DNA from: Sperchopsis tessellata
Taxonomy: Eukaryota > Arthropoda > Insecta > Coleoptera > Hydrophilidae
Assembly: GCA_033557685.1 (NCBI GenBank)
Contig: JAWQRN010000039.1
Coordinates: 1 to 47,511, forward strand
Direction of reading: 5' to 3'
DNA length: 47,511 nucleotides
Positions within the stretch are counted from its first letter, which is position 1. Each line of letters begins with the position of its first letter. The notes under the pieces were generated by a model. It was given only the letters and a program-made list of their open reading frames with translations. It ran no database searches and was not told the DNA's origin. Of the stretch, positions 29,473 through 41,947 are shown in pieces. Made by a program: the position numbers and the translations under genes.

Positions 29473-30829
29473 CTGTAAAAAAAAATATTTTATCCAAAAA
29501 ACTGTAACATATAATTTTTAATATTATAAAGCTTTAACGAGACATTTTCTTATTTAACAATTTATGTTGTTAAAATTAATTTTACAGAATTGCTTTCTGT
29601 TGTAGTTTCAGAATAAAGACTATAAAAAGGGTATGGCAAACTTCTAAATAATAATACAATAATAAAAATCTTTGACAGATGTCAGAAATAAATTATAAAA
29701 TAAATTATGTGCTCACAAATAATTACAACTTTGGAAGAAATACTGCAATATTAAGTCGAAAATAATGTTTAGGAAAAACTATGTATATAATGGTTAGAAG
29801 TGCTAAAATTGCTTTTGGAAAATGACTAAGCCTATAAGACTTGAAAAGGATACAAGCAGTTAGCACAAATACATCAGTAGATAGGAACAAGCTTTTGTAC
29901 TATACTGAATTAATGTACTTAATATAATTAATTTTTTGTAACCTATTTTAAACCCTAGCAGCAGAAGTTAGTATGCGGAAATTATTTTTAAATAAATCTA
30001 CATTATCTTTAATTAACAAAAAAATCATCAAAAATGATACAATGTAACAGGAATTAAATGTTAAAATCTCATCCATAAATAAATAAAAAGTGGAGATGTT
30101 GTAATTCATTCATATGATTAGTACAAATTAGTTATATTTGTGTGGGATGACAAAAACATTTATTGCTGTCAGCACATCGTTAATCCATTCACATCACATA
30201 AGCGTGAAACAAATTTGAAGTCCAATAAAAAGTTTAAAAAGATCCCATACACTATTTATGTTGGCTCGTTCATCTCAACAAGTGTTGATTTAATCTGTCA
30301 GAGGCAACACTGCATTTCTGTTCACATTTACTGATATTCTAACAGGTGAAATAACATTTTCTCGTAATATTATAATGATCTCTAATTGTATATCTCACAT
30401 TGATCTCATTATCCAATCTTTATTCAATTTTTTCATTTTTATATCACTTCTCAGTGATGCATAAAATGTAAAGAATCTTTTTTGCATAACAAAAATTCTG
30501 TTGGCATCTGTAGAATTACCCCAAAATACACCAACTATCGATTGTAAATATACGGACTTTTTCAATTAACGGTAGTTTGGTCAATCAAACAAAGTTCGAC
30601 TAGAATTTTGTTTTCCAAAAAATAATTGTTGTGAATATAAGGGTAAATATTAAAAAAAAAACATTTTATTGAAATCTCCTTAAGCATTACACAAAATATG
30701 TTAATGAAATACTGATTATATCTACTTATTAGATATGGATCTTCCTCACAAAAACAATGAAAAGAATGTTAACTTACATAATAATAATACATAATTTAAA
30801 CGTTTTTTATTTATCACCTTTTTTTAAAA
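29473..30829. other. C2orf69-homologue intron, gene-free part
   Basis: AT-rich intron. No element recognised. Confidence 0.45.
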
Positions 30830-31860
30830 AATAAGCACTTAAAAAACATGATTTGTCTAAACTTTGTTCTTTTAATTGCAATTTAAAATAATCCAGCCAC
30901 AGAAAAAGCTCTCTCAGACACTTGTTGGTCGGGTGGTAATTAGGAAATCGTATGCCATTTGTATATATTTTCTCCTAATGTTTTTTTCTTGAAAATATTG
31001 CAATTCTGTTTTGATGACTTGATTTAGATTTTTAGTTTTCTTTTTGATGGTTGGTTTTCCAGGGATACTTCGGTTTATTAGCAGTTGAAGTTTTTCTTTC
31101 ATTGATAATGTAGTAGATGTCGAAGGAATTGCTTATTTCTGATAGTAAACACGTAAATGCCACAATTATCTTTGTAATTGTAGTTTTGCAGGTTTTATTG
31201 GAAGTTCCGTAATCTTACTCATTTGAATTTTTCAGAATCAGAAAGATATTGCAAAAGATTGGAGGAAGTCTTTCTTTTCGATATATCAAAGCATTCTAAA
31301 GTTTATTATTTAAAAGCGAGTTTGGAATTGTTAGTTTGTCAAGCATGAATTTTAGAGTAGTCAGCAATATACAAATTAACATTTTCAGTTAACTTTTATC
31401 AATTGTAAAGCTAATATTGTATCAGACAACAAGGTAAGTTCATTATCGGTAAATTTCATATCTGATTTTAAATCTGAGACTCTTTCTAACCCAATCTTTC
31501 ATCATCGTCATCATCGAGAAACGCACCAACATAGCTAGCAAATTATTCCAGCGAGTTTTAAAGTCTAGTATTATTTTTGTAATATAACATCGTTTATTGT
31601 TAAGCTTTTGTGGAATATTTTGACAACTTTTCGTATTTTTGTTATCAGAGAACTTAGTTGTATGTTTTGTAAAGAATTTAAGTGATAATTAGTAACCATG
31701 TATAGTACTACTTCTAAATCTTCAGTATTATCTTCAACATCTTTGTCGTCATTATCATTTGCATCAGGTAATTCAAAAGGTTCCTGATCTTTATCCTCAA
31801 TTTCGTCGAAATTATTTTTATTGTAAAAAACTTTGTTTACAGCCAACTGCATTACATTGT
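30830..31860 (-). mobile_element. hAT transposase remnant
   Basis: From 31852: MQLAVNKVFYNKN, matching the HTLQLxVNxxL block, then an acidic insert (KDQEPFELPDANDNDDKDVE). Near the low-coordinate end AYDFLITTRPTS then SERAFSVAG (about 30955-30895) matches the hAT C-terminal dimerisation motif, usually FLAIPATSxxSERxFSxAG. Stops and frameshifts lie between. Same strand as the host gene, inside its intron. Confidence 0.65.
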
Positions 31861-32039
31861 GTATTGGCTTTTGAGATAGTTATGTAAACCGCTGGTACTT
31901 CCTCCTGATTTTTTCATTTTTTTAACACCTTTTTAATATAGCTGCATGTTGTTCTGCTGGTTGATTCAAATAATACCCGCTGAATTTATAACTATGCCTA
32001 CAAAAATATTTAAACAATAAAACTACTAGCGAGGAAGCT

Positions 32040-32350
32040 ATTGTCAACATACGAATTATGGGGAACCACCGAAGCTGAAGACCAGAGGACGGTGATTCCT
32101 CAAAACACCTATTTGGAAGCAGACGCGCCCGGAGACGCAATTCGAGCTTTATTATGGTCGATGGTAGATGTGCGCATTCGACAAGAGCAGTCTTAATAGA
32201 CAAGGCCTATGCTTCTGATCGGGGAATAGCCTGCTATATTCAGGCAGAGTCGGTGGTGGTAGGAGTGGCTTAATCCTGTAATGTATCCAAGCAAGCGAGC
32301 GGGTTTGTCTCTATCTCTCTCTTGATTGCGAGCTGTGCCAGCTGGCCTTG
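32040..32350. other. GC-rich unassigned segment
   Basis: Markedly GC-richer than the surrounding intron, for example GACGCGCCCGGAGACGC near 32121 and AGCAAGCGAGCGGG near 32288. The minus-strand ORF at 31922-32203 overlaps it but shows no recognisable domain. It may be a retroelement 5' region or a solo LTR. Confidence 0.4.
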
Positions 32351-32689
32351 CGCTGATGAGGTACTATTTACAATATGCTGGACTTTCGACAGCCTAGTTA
32401 TTAAGATGGCTCTGATTTGATTCTATATCTATACACACGTAGTAATTGAATTATAGTTTGTTGTTATAAGTACCTGTTGTTTCATTTTTTAGACCTATAC
32501 ATCACTCTATATAGGAGCAAGTTGACGTGATTAATTTGTCAAATGATCTCTCGAGCATTGCTTCATCAAAAACCGTAAAAAAAGCAGAGGCTTGCCCCAA
32601 CCATTATTCTCCATGCTATGTAATCATCATGACTGTTACCATTTGGCTGTGGATCAAGTGTTTCCCTTAAGAAAAGATTGAAAGTAGGT

Positions 32690-32960
32690 ATTCACTCATC
32701 TTAAAAATCAGCGTAAAGGAAAAAAGTTTCATCATTATATTGGATATCATCCACTGCCCGTCCCTTTATTACAACAAATATATTATCAGGAAAGAGCTCA
32801 GTGTGATTATTTAAAATTGTTCGCAGCTCATTTACAAAGAGCAGAAATAACAAGGGTCCAAAAATTGAGCCCAGAGGCACTCACCGTATTATTAATCTTC
32901 TACGAATGTAACTGCACCACTCAACCAGCGAGAACCCACTATAAAACAGGAATAACCTTA
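32690..32960 (-). mobile_element. LINE reverse-transcriptase fragment
   Basis: Minus-strand frame reads SVPLGSIFGPLLFLLFVNEL (about 32884-32825), matching the GVPQGSxLGPLLFLxFxNDL block of CR1/jockey-like RTs, with FFLYAD about 40 codons on, where YADD is expected. Flanking bases are decayed. Confidence 0.7.
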
Positions 32961-33069
32961 AGACATTGCCACTAGTGGTACTTCCTCGACTATATAACGT
33001 TGATATAACTGTGCAATGACTTGGTAAAACTAGGAAATTTTTTTGTTAACTATTTAAATAATCACTTAC

Positions 33070-33382
33070 CCAATCTTGTAAGTGTTTCCAGTAATGGTCT
33101 TGATGTTATCCAAGTGTTCTTGCCACCAGAATGCCCACCGTCCAACCAGTACATATCTTTGATTCGAGACAATATACCCATTGAAGAATGGTCATCAGGG
33201 GTAAGAGTCTTCAGATAATGGAACTCGTATAAGAACTGATTAAGAACGACTGTGCCTTTACTGAAACCAATTAATGTTAAGTCATATTTATCTAGTTGTA
33301 AGTCTTGTCTCCACCAGAAAGAATCTGCATTAAGGATTGATTCGATTGATTCATTTGACGTACTCTCCGATTTTGGATCACC
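33070..33382 (-). CDS. C2orf69: C2orf69 homologue, exon with GFSKG motif
   Basis: A 104-codon exon plus one base, from the acceptor TTTTTTTAAG to the donor GTAAGT (33069-33064). It contains DLTLIGFSKGTVVLNQFLYE, where human C2orf69 reads FTLIGFSKGCVVLNQLLFE, and MYWLDGGHSGGKNTWIT, where human reads MYWLDGGHSGGSNTWVT. GFSKG has the G-x-S-x-G form of a hydrolase nucleophile elbow, though enzymatic activity cannot be read from sequence. The split Gly codon at its end is completed by the exon at 29472. The residues before LDKYD are probably a variable loop. Confidence 0.93.
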
Positions 33383-34009
33383 CTTAAAAAAATAATGAAA
33401 TTTGTAACTTGTGCTTCTAACAAAAATTATCATAAACAAAATTAATCGTGTATTCTGTAGCCTCTAACTACTGCTGTTGTCTCCTGTTTACAGAAGTCAG
33501 TTAATTCTATACATTCACATTTTAAACACCTCTCTATGGTTTGTGGAAACCCTTGGGTAGCAGAAACTTATACATTTTCTCTTTTCTTTTTGAGTATTTT
33601 TATTATTGTTGTTATTTGGAACTGCGTAGACCTTTTCACAGGTATAACTCAAAAATATTGCAAATAATTAGTTATCTGAACATTTTTTATGACTTACTGG
33701 TTACTTATGGTTGAAAGATTACAAATACCAACTCTGCAAGTCGCTTGGTGAAATTATACATTGATTTCATTTTGAAATATCACAACCAAACAGAAGCGCA
33801 CTTGATGAGCAAAAGTTTGCCCAAAATGCCGAAATATTTAAATAATTGTTATACTAATGTTTATTATATTCCAAAGAATATCTGTTTCTTTTTGTACTTT
33901 TGCTTAAATAAAAGTTTATTTTCTTAAAATTATTTCTCTTTGGAGTACCACAGCAGCCCTGGGAATCAGAATCAAACAATACCAGGGGCATAGTTATTCA
34001 TGTTATGAG
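33383..34009. other. C2orf69-homologue intron, gene-free part
   Basis: AT-rich. No feature recognised. Confidence 0.45.
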
Positions 34010-34062
34010 TGCTATATCAAACTTGATAATGACCTGAACGGCCAAAACTGGTCGCTATAATT
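34010..34062 (+). repeat. Isolated TTGATAA...AAAACTGGTCG motif
   Basis: TTGATAA (34023-34029), T, GACC (34031-34034), TGAAC, GGCC (34040-34043), AAAAC (34044-34048), TGGTCG. It has the same layout as the motif inside the palindromic family, with a different stem and loop. Confidence 0.55.
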
Positions 34063-34299
34063 ATGTTATTTATGTATTTTTCTTTAATTACTTAATGAAT
34101 CTTATATAAGAAGAAAAGCTTTATTTTTAATTCAAATTTGTTTGATTAAAATAAAAATAATCAAAAATATCAATTTGTGTGGTAATACGAAGACATATTC
34201 TTTGAACGGATGAAAAAAATTGTTTGATACATTTTTAAACTGATCTTAGTTAAATTTTACTCTAAATTTACAGGAAAAAATAACAAGTATTCTTCCCTA

Positions 34300-35530
34300 A
34301 AAGAATTTTTAAATGTAGACTGCTAAAGCTGCTGTACTACCGATCCATCTCTTTCCTTCCACCTTACCCTGGATGATATGGCATAGCAGATGATACTTGG
34401 GTCCTTTGGTTATGTGTCCGAAGTATTCGGCTTTATGTCTTTTTATTATATTCTCTAGTTCTCGCTTGGTGTTCATCATCTTTAGCACCATCTCGAGTGT
34501 AGTGAGGGTAACCTATGATATCCTTAGTATTCGGCGATAACACCATAGTTAGAAAGTTTCTAGCTTATTTATTGTTGTTACTTTTAATGTCCTGGTTTCA
34601 CACCCATAGAGTAGCACTGGCCAAACATAGCACTTCAAGATTCTTTGTTTGAGATTTATGGAGAGACCCCTACTGCTGAGAACAGGCGCCCATGATGTGA
34701 AGGAGTTGTGGACTATTGTTATTCACGTTATTATTTCTTCATTTCGTTAGTCTAGCAGCTGAAATATTTAAAATGATCAACGCATTCGATGGAGACACTT
34801 TCTAACAAGAGTTGACCTTGGTTTATCTTTCCCCCAACCATCCATTTGGTTTTCCTTTTGTTTATTATAAGGCCTCTATGTTGACTGGCCTCGTGAACCT
34901 AGCTTAGAAAGGTTTGCTGGTCATCCAAACTTTCCGTGAGTATTGTAGTATCATCGACATATCTAAAGTTTCTTATTATTTCGCCTCCAACTTTTACTTC
35001 TTCCCCACGGTCTGCAAGGGCATCTTTGAATATTTCCTCCAAATATACATTAAAAAATGTTGGTGACAAGGCATACACTGACGTACGTACGTACACTGCG
35101 CTCAATTGTAATCTTGTTCGTGTATGCGACTTGAACTTTGACTGTAGCTACTTGGTGGTACTTGATGGTAAGTCATGGTCGAATGCTTTCTCGAAATCGA
35201 TAAAGCAGATAAACACGTTTTTCCGGAATTCACAGATTTTCTGTAGTAGAAGGCGTATACAGAATAGAGCCTCACGTGCTCCTAATCCAGTTCAGAATCC
35301 AAATTGCGCATTTTCCAGCTCGGCTTCGCATCGTTTGTATATGCGATTTACTAGGATTTTTAGAAATATCTTCAGTGTATGGCTCATTAAGCTAATGAAG
35401 TCACTACATGTGTTTGTTTTGCTCTTCTTTGGTAGGGTTATAAAGAGTGATACCAACCAATCTTCTAGTATCCTGCCCATAAAGTAGATCTGGTTAAAGA
35501 AAGCAGTCAAATGGCTGATGTAATCAAGTA
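34300..35530 (-). mobile_element. Decayed LINE (reverse transcriptase and C terminus)
   Basis: From 35510: VNRIYKRCEAELENAQFGF; then frames with FICFIDFEKAFD (about 35220-35185); LSPTFFNVYLEEIFKDAL and IRNFRYVDDTTILTESLDD (about 35075-34925), where the YVDD catalytic box is intact; then WPVLLYGCET (about 34625-34595) and a C-terminal IKRHKAEYFGHITKGPKYHL (about 34455-34395) with GKVEGKRWIG. This is a different LINE family from 9240-10770. Broken by frameshifts, in sense with the C2orf69 homologue. Confidence 0.82.
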
Positions 35531-35879
35531 TTATACCTATTTTAAAAGAATCTTAAGTATTGGGATAGCTTGTATAATAGGAAACGTGAAAAATATATAA
35601 ACAATTAATATTATAGTATTCCCAAATTAGTATTAACAAAAATGAGAAATAGGAATAAAAAAAGCTGTAATAAAAAAATAACAAATAGTAGTCAAATTTC
35701 GTCCTAATCTTTTTTTAGATAGAAATTTTTCCTTTGCTTAAAACAGTTTAGAATAAACAAATAGTATAAGTGATGATTTAACATACGCAAAGACATTTTG
35801 TAAACAAGTTTTAAAACTATGCAATAAATATACAAATGAAATTAGAAATGACTCGAAATTGAAAATTAATGATGTAAAG
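35531..35879. other. Intron, gene-free part
   Basis: AT-rich. No feature recognised. Confidence 0.45.
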
Positions 35880-36200
35880 TCTATAAAGAAGTAAATGTTT
35901 CTTTTAAAATATTAACAAAACTATTGTTATGATATCTATTTATTATGTTAATGAAAGAAAAAACATTTTCCAAGAAAAATTTAAAAAAAAATTGTAAAAT
36001 ATTTTCATTTGACTGGTTCATCAGAAGCAAAACATTTTCCTCTGAGATGCTGCTTGAGGTTTTGAATAAAAAAATGTGTGACAGAGCTGGATCAGAGCAA
36101 TATTGTGGATGTTTTAACTCTATGAGCCCAGAGTGACTGATTGCCTTATGATCCAACAACTGTCGTGTGACAACATACATTTTTGCCAATAGCAGTTTTT
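35880..36200 (-). mobile_element. mariner-type transposase fragment
   Basis: Reads VTRQLLDHKAISHSGLIELK then HPQYCSDPALSHIFLFKT, matching the region around the second and third catalytic acids of mariner transposases (HPPYSPDLAPxDFFLF). The Asp of SPDLAP is retained as SDPAL, but the motif is scrambled. No terminal inverted repeats found. Confidence 0.6.
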
Positions 36201-36249
36201 CCTCGAAAGCAATTTTAAACTGTATTTGTATAGTATTCCATTTATAGTT

Positions 36250-37240
36250 GATCTAGAACATATTAGCCTGAGAAACCCTTGCACAGAAGCAGGGGTCAAC
36301 AGTAGAATTATGAATTTAAAAATAAAATATGCACCGGGTAATGATGAAATATAAACTGAAATAAAAAGCACTCAGAATGAATTGCTGCCAATATTAATTA
36401 AAGTATTAAATAATATGTTCTGTATTGGTAACTTCCGAAATATTTTACAAGTGGCAAAATTATTTACTTGTTTTAAAAAGAGCAGTAGAAATGAGATAAA
36501 GAATTATCGACCAATATCCCTACTGAACACTTTCAGCAAAATAGCTGAGAAGGATAAAAACTAGAATAGATAGTTACTTTTATAGAGAATAGCATACAGT
36601 TTGATCCTAATCAATACAGGTACGAAGAAGAAAATAATATCCAAGCAGTAATTACTGCTTTAACAGAACATATATTGAAGGAAGTTGACAAGGGAAAATA
36701 TGCAATTACCATTTTTGTTGATTATGGAGATTTTTTTTGGTAGTGTTATTAAGCACTATTAGATAAATTACAACTAATGGGATTTAGAAGCTTATCACTG
36801 AAACTGCTAAGAAGTTATCTGCATAATTTGAATTAAACGCAGTACTTCAATAAAAATTGTTAAAGTGTTTCACAAGAGTCAGTGGTAGGACCTATACTAT
36901 ATTATACATATGCTAATTATAAAATATCGGTCTATGCCGATAAGGATGAAAAAATAATAAAGCATAAAATGAACAAACATTTAAAGTAATTTGAAACATG
37001 GTCAATAAATACTAACTTACAAGTAAATCAAGACAAATAGTATACATGGTCTTCAAACATAGAAATAAATGGAATATAGAGATAAATCTTCGGAAGGATA
37101 ATGGAGAAAGACTGAACGAAGTTGGTGAAATGAAATATTTGGGAATGGGGATCGTATGGAAACTGAACTGAAAAAGGCGCTTGCAAAATAAAGAAGATAT
37201 AATTATAGGATTGGTAGGAGAGCTATGAATATGTGGAATC
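36250..37240 (+). mobile_element. Decayed LINE (jockey-like RT)
   Basis: IKNYRPISLLNTFSKIAEK (36496-36552), then NNIQAVITALTEHILKEVDK and YAITIFVDYGDFF (about 36633-36740), then a thumb-region fragment with KDNGERLNEVGEMKYLGMG (about 37094-37150). The RT palm box (YADD) is only a remnant (YADKDE near 36934). Opposite strand to the host gene, inside its intron. Confidence 0.75.
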
Positions 37241-38289
37241 AACCCTAGCCCGAATACTAAAAGACTTGCATATTATGCATTTGTTGAATCTCAATTTACA
37301 GACCTTATTACCACATGGGATTGATTGTGCTTCTGAAGGGGCATTAATAAAATACCATACATTGAACTATACAAAGAATGGAAACTACTTAATACTGGTA
37401 TTTAGAATAAAACATAATCATCAAAAATTAAATAATAGCTTAATTTTTAATAGTAAAGTGCATGAACATTAAACAAAAACACGGGTTAATATAGATAGCT
37501 ATCAGTATACTTCCAGTGGTAGGAATTTAATATATTAATAACTATAATCTATATAAGAAACATACTGCAATGTTAATTGTGCAATATCATTAATTTTGTT
37601 ATTGTTTTTTTAAAGTATGTGTGTATACATTTAGAACTGATTTTACTTTAAGCTTAACATGTAATTTTATTTAAGCACTGTCTGCAAAGATAGAGAACGT
37701 CATCAACCATTTTGTTATTGATATGTATCTCATTTGAAAATTTAAATTACAAAATTTATATCTGCATTAATATTTTATGCAGTCACTAACTGCTGCATTA
37801 CCTTTTGTGTTTCAATTTTTGTAGCTCTGCTATTTTAAGTTGTTGAATTTGTTGTTATCAATATAGTTTAGTGGTTTAGTTTTGCTTGTTTGCCCTGAAT
37901 TTATTTGTTTTTTAAAACAAAATACTTGAATATTGGGAAATTAGTGTGATTTGGATAGTTTCCTTCATTTTAGTTTTAATGTGTATTATATTGCTAGGTT
38001 TTAAAGATGTACTATCCGTTTTCCTCTCACTTATAATTCCATGTTTTATCATTTATATTTTATTATTGGTTAAGATAAACTACCACCAAACCACCTTACT
38101 TTATGACATTACCAACAACCGTTACTATACGAAAATGTTTTGATATCAACTGTCTGAATCACTACCAATACCCTTTACTATAAGAATATCATTTTAAAAC
38201 AATTTTTGGTGCGGGCGTAATATTTGCTATAATAGTTGTCTCCACAAAGTTACTGTTTTTTGTTTATTTTTTGTACAATAAAAATCATT
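37241..38289. other. Intron, gene-free part
   Basis: AT-rich. A short plus-strand ORF at 37946-38143 is hydrophobic but unremarkable. No element boundary identified. Confidence 0.4.
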
Positions 38290-40010
38290 AAAGATGGAAA
38301 TAATCAAAAGAAAGTAGAAATAAAAGAGCTTCTCACAGAAGAAGGATAAAGAATAGAGAATGAACAAGAAATAGCTGAAATGATAAACCAGTAGTACACA
38401 GACATAGGTCCACTACTTGCAGAAAACATACAAGGGGAAAGGCTTCAAACAAACGAAATAAAAAAGTATTATGTCAACACAACAATGTACCTACGCCCAA
38501 AAAATATACCAGTAATCAAAGAAATAATCAACAACATCAAAACTAATGCCTCACCAGGTTATGATGGAATCAAGTCGACCCAAATCAAAAATGTATCAGA
38601 TACAATTGCCCCAAAAATAGCCGAATTGCTGAATAAGCACCTTTCCAGACGAACTGAAGATAGCATGAATAACACCTATATACAAAGATGAAAGAAGGAA
38701 TTAAGTCAGCAATTACCAGCCCATAGCAAATATAACTATACTCAGCAAGATTTTTGAAAAAGTCATACAAAAGAGTTTAGTCTCATACATAGAAAACATC
38801 AAATTACTAACAATCTCAACACGGTTTCCAAGAGGGAAAGGGCACGTTTCCAGCAATGACAAACCTAATTAACTACCTTCAATTGAACATGGATAATGGA
38901 AACTGTGTCACAGGCATAATATTAGATTTTAAAAAAGCATTTAACACAGTGCAGAACAACACTCTTGTTAATAAATTAAATGACATAGAAATAAATGCCA
39001 ATGTGCTAGGAATCCTGAATAGCTACCTAAAAAACCGTAAGCAATTTACTATGATAAACTGCAAAACTAGTACAAGAATATCCATCAAATATGGAGTACT
39101 CCAGAGCTCAATGATGTGCTTGTACTTATACATCATATACATTAATAACCTAACACTGTATAAATTACATGGAAAAATGCTGTTGTATGCGGACGACTTT
39201 TTTTATAAAAACAAGGATCACTATGAAACACAAAGGACGACATAGCCCTTATACTTAAGTGGACAAACACAAACTTATTAACACTGAATGCAGACAAGTT
39301 TAATACAACATTAATATCAATCACGGATAGTTGAAAGTTGTAAAAACAGTAAACAGTAAAATAAAACTTGACCTGGAAGCAACATATCCATGAACATAAA
39401 TACATAGTGTCCTCTTACATCTGTTTGGCACATAAAATGAAAGACTGCCTACCAAAAAAGTATACAAAAATGGTGTATTAAACCTATGCGAAGACAAAAA
39501 TCACATACATGATCCCATTCTGGGGTACTGCAAGCACATCTGTAATAAATATTCTCCAAAGACATCAAAACAAACTTTTAAAGAGTATATACAACCTAAA
39601 TTATTATACCTCAACTTTAGGACTCTATTAAAACAAATGAAAATCGCAGAATTAACTGAGTATGAAACTTAATAAGATAATAAGAAAAATAGAATCAGGA
39701 GATGCAGGTGATAGTGACATGAAAATACAAAAAAAAAAACATAGACGTATATCGACATTACATAAGAACTGCAGGAAACATATACACGGGCAGAGTAAGT
39801 ACCACGATTGGAGAAAAACTAATTTCGTACCAGGGTGTGCGAATGTACAATTATCTACTGCAAAGCATAAGAGAATCAAGTGCAAGGTTTAATGTGTTGC
39901 TGAAAGACTATATAATACAACAAAGACTGTTCATTAATTGAAATACCTATATAAGTTAACCATTATACAGGTATGGCTCATAGGGGTTTTTGTGTGTTAT
40001 TATATTAAAT
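38290..40010 (+). mobile_element. Near-complete but dead LINE RT (jockey/CR1-like)
   Basis: Pre-RT region with NNIKTNASPGYDGIKSTQIK (38535-38594); RT with GIILDFKKAFNTVQNNTLVN (38916-38975), LGILNSYLKNRKQFT and SIKYGVLQSSMMCLYLYIIY, then LLYADDFF (39182-39205); C terminus with IPFWGTASTSVINILQRHQN (about 39513-39572) and YTGRVSTTIGEKLISYQGVR (about 39783-39842). The YADD box is intact, but several frameshifts and stops break the frame. It ends near AAATAAAATTG at about 40007-40017. Confidence 0.82.
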
Positions 40011-40662
40011 AAAATTGCGGGCTTTTAAAATTTTTCTGAATACTACGTTCGACACGAGTGCTATAGATTCGCCATCCCTACATATATTTGATTAACAAAA
40101 CTGTTTTAGCATCCTAGAAAACTGTTGCCTATAGTTTTTTTTTTTTTAATAAAAACTGTGTTTTGGCCTTTTTATGTGTAGTGGAGAGCCCTTAGTTTAG
40201 GTACAAATTTTTATGACAAATTCTTTTTCAACACTTTTTTCATGTTGAACTCACCATGCAAAATTTTAAAACACTAGTTTTATCATATAGGCATAACTTG
40301 AAATATATACTTCTATATTTCACATCTGCACATCATCAGAAAATACAAAATGTTCTTAAAAATTAAGTAGTAATAAATAATTTATTGTAACGGTTCAAAT
40401 GATGTGCTGAGTTGGACCGAACAACTGGCTGCCAGGACAACTGCTGTGACAACATTTTGAAATAATTACGTATCTGTTACTATTTTTACACACTTTATTT
40501 AACATGCAATTATATTTGTCAATTTCTTACTCACTTAATTTAACATGCATCTCTGAAGCTAACTGTAGCAAATCTCTTTTTTGAAAAAATCTATTGACAT
40601 TTCTGGCCTATATACAACATTGAAAATTAATTTTATTTTATATATATTTTTTAATAACTTAC
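40011..40662. other. Intron, gene-free part
   Basis: AT-rich. No feature recognised. Confidence 0.45.
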
Positions 40663-40861
40663 CTCTGAAACCTCAGTTGAATTTGAAATGTTTGCGCAAT
40701 TCTTTATTTCCCACGTTGTCATGGCTACGATTCTTGCTGAAGCATTTTGCAACAACTTTTCCAAATGTTGTAGAGAGAAATGCATAGGAGTATGGTCAGG
40801 TGCGCCACAGTTGTTGCAAGGAACAAAGTTTTTAAAACAACTGAAGGTTTTGTATTCTATC
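40663..40861 (-). CDS. C2orf69: C2orf69 homologue, exon with FSCF/GAPDHTP
   Basis: One base completing an Arg codon, then 66 codons, between the acceptor ATTTTTCAG and the donor GTAAGT. It reads KTFSCFKNFVPCNNCGAPDH then MHFSLQHLEKLLQNA. Human C2orf69 has HKFSCYDNFVKSNMFGAPEH and GAFKHLYMLLVNA at this place. Two added cysteines (CNNC) make a CxxC not present in human. It is joined to the next exon across a 7.3-kb intron (33383-40662) holding at least four transposon remnants. Confidence 0.9.
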
Positions 40862-41819
40862 CTGAAAAATAATTTTTTTTTTAACAATTGATCTATTTTC
40901 ATTTTCAAAATAGTTCTGCGGAATTTAAACGATGAGCTAACCAAAGCCATGACAATCTGAAAAATAAGACTGCCAACTAATGTGAGAGACATGATCTACA
41001 TACTTCCTTAGAACCAACTGCCAAAAAATAATGTATGTGGTGAAACAACGGAAATACAAATAGACGCAATGAATTAATAATCATAAACAAGTCATTTTCA
41101 CTTAAATTAGCTCCTAGAATTTAAAGAAGATAAGCTCAAGTAGTGCTAGAGCATGGTGATCCAAGAAATGTATATTTATTTTTATGTTTACATATTTCGA
41201 TGAAACTTTAATACACCCAGTGCAAAGTTAGATAGATTTGTTATTTTGGATTGTAGAAAATTGGGGAATATACAGAGTGGTTAGTATAAACTTGAGCATA
41301 TGAGATTTTTATTTGTGAATGAATTATTTATAATTATTTCCAAAACTAGGTACACAAACAATGAATTGTGCAAACTCAAGTTAAGCATATAAAGAGTGAA
41401 CAAAAAAATGAATTAAAATTGATTAAAACAATGTTGCCACCAATGCAAAGTTCAATATATTCTGTTTTTTTTTATTAGTTATCATATTAACATCCTAGAT
41501 TCGATGATTGTTCATGATTCAGCCTTTATATTCTAGCCTATCTCTGCAGAAGACCATATTCTGGTTTTAATTATTCAAGATAATTTATAAACTAATATAT
41601 GCAGTTTAAAAGTTTTTAAAAATGAGACGGAGTAGGTATTATAAAAGTTCACAAGATAAATGATGTCACAGTTTTGAAGTCACGTATCTTTTAACTTACT
41701 AAACTCTTTAATTATGAATATTCAAAGTAAATAATTTACCATGCCTCATTGTTAATGACCAATTAATTAATAATGTAGAAACAAAATAAATGTAATGTAT
41801 ATAACTACAGAAATCTTAC
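40862..41819. other. C2orf69-homologue intron
   Basis: AT-rich intron between two phase-matched exons. Nothing recognised. Confidence 0.5.
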
Positions 41820-41947
41820 CTGGCAGGTCGCACTACAATAGTATGAGAGTCTGGAAAGCTAGCATTTATAACACATGCTGTATTTTCTAAATTCCACTTG
41901 GTATAATTTTTGCTATCTCTATGACTCTGCATGTTTTCCACAAAGTC
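41820..41947 (-). CDS. C2orf69: C2orf69 homologue, first visible exon
   Basis: A 128-bp exon (42 codons plus two bases) from the acceptor TTTACATAG to the donor GTAAGA (41819-41814). It reads NYTKWNLENTACVINASFPD then SHTIVVRPA. Human C2orf69 has NYQWENWSLENVATILAHRFP then NSYIWVIKCSR. The preceding exon(s), encoding the N-terminal mitochondrial signal and the first strands, were not found on the minus strand between 41948 and 43500. Confidence 0.85.

Noticed and set aside
31922..32203. Minus-strand 93-residue protein
   Set aside because: Spans a GC-rich to AT-rich boundary with no domain; more likely chance within repeat-derived sequence.
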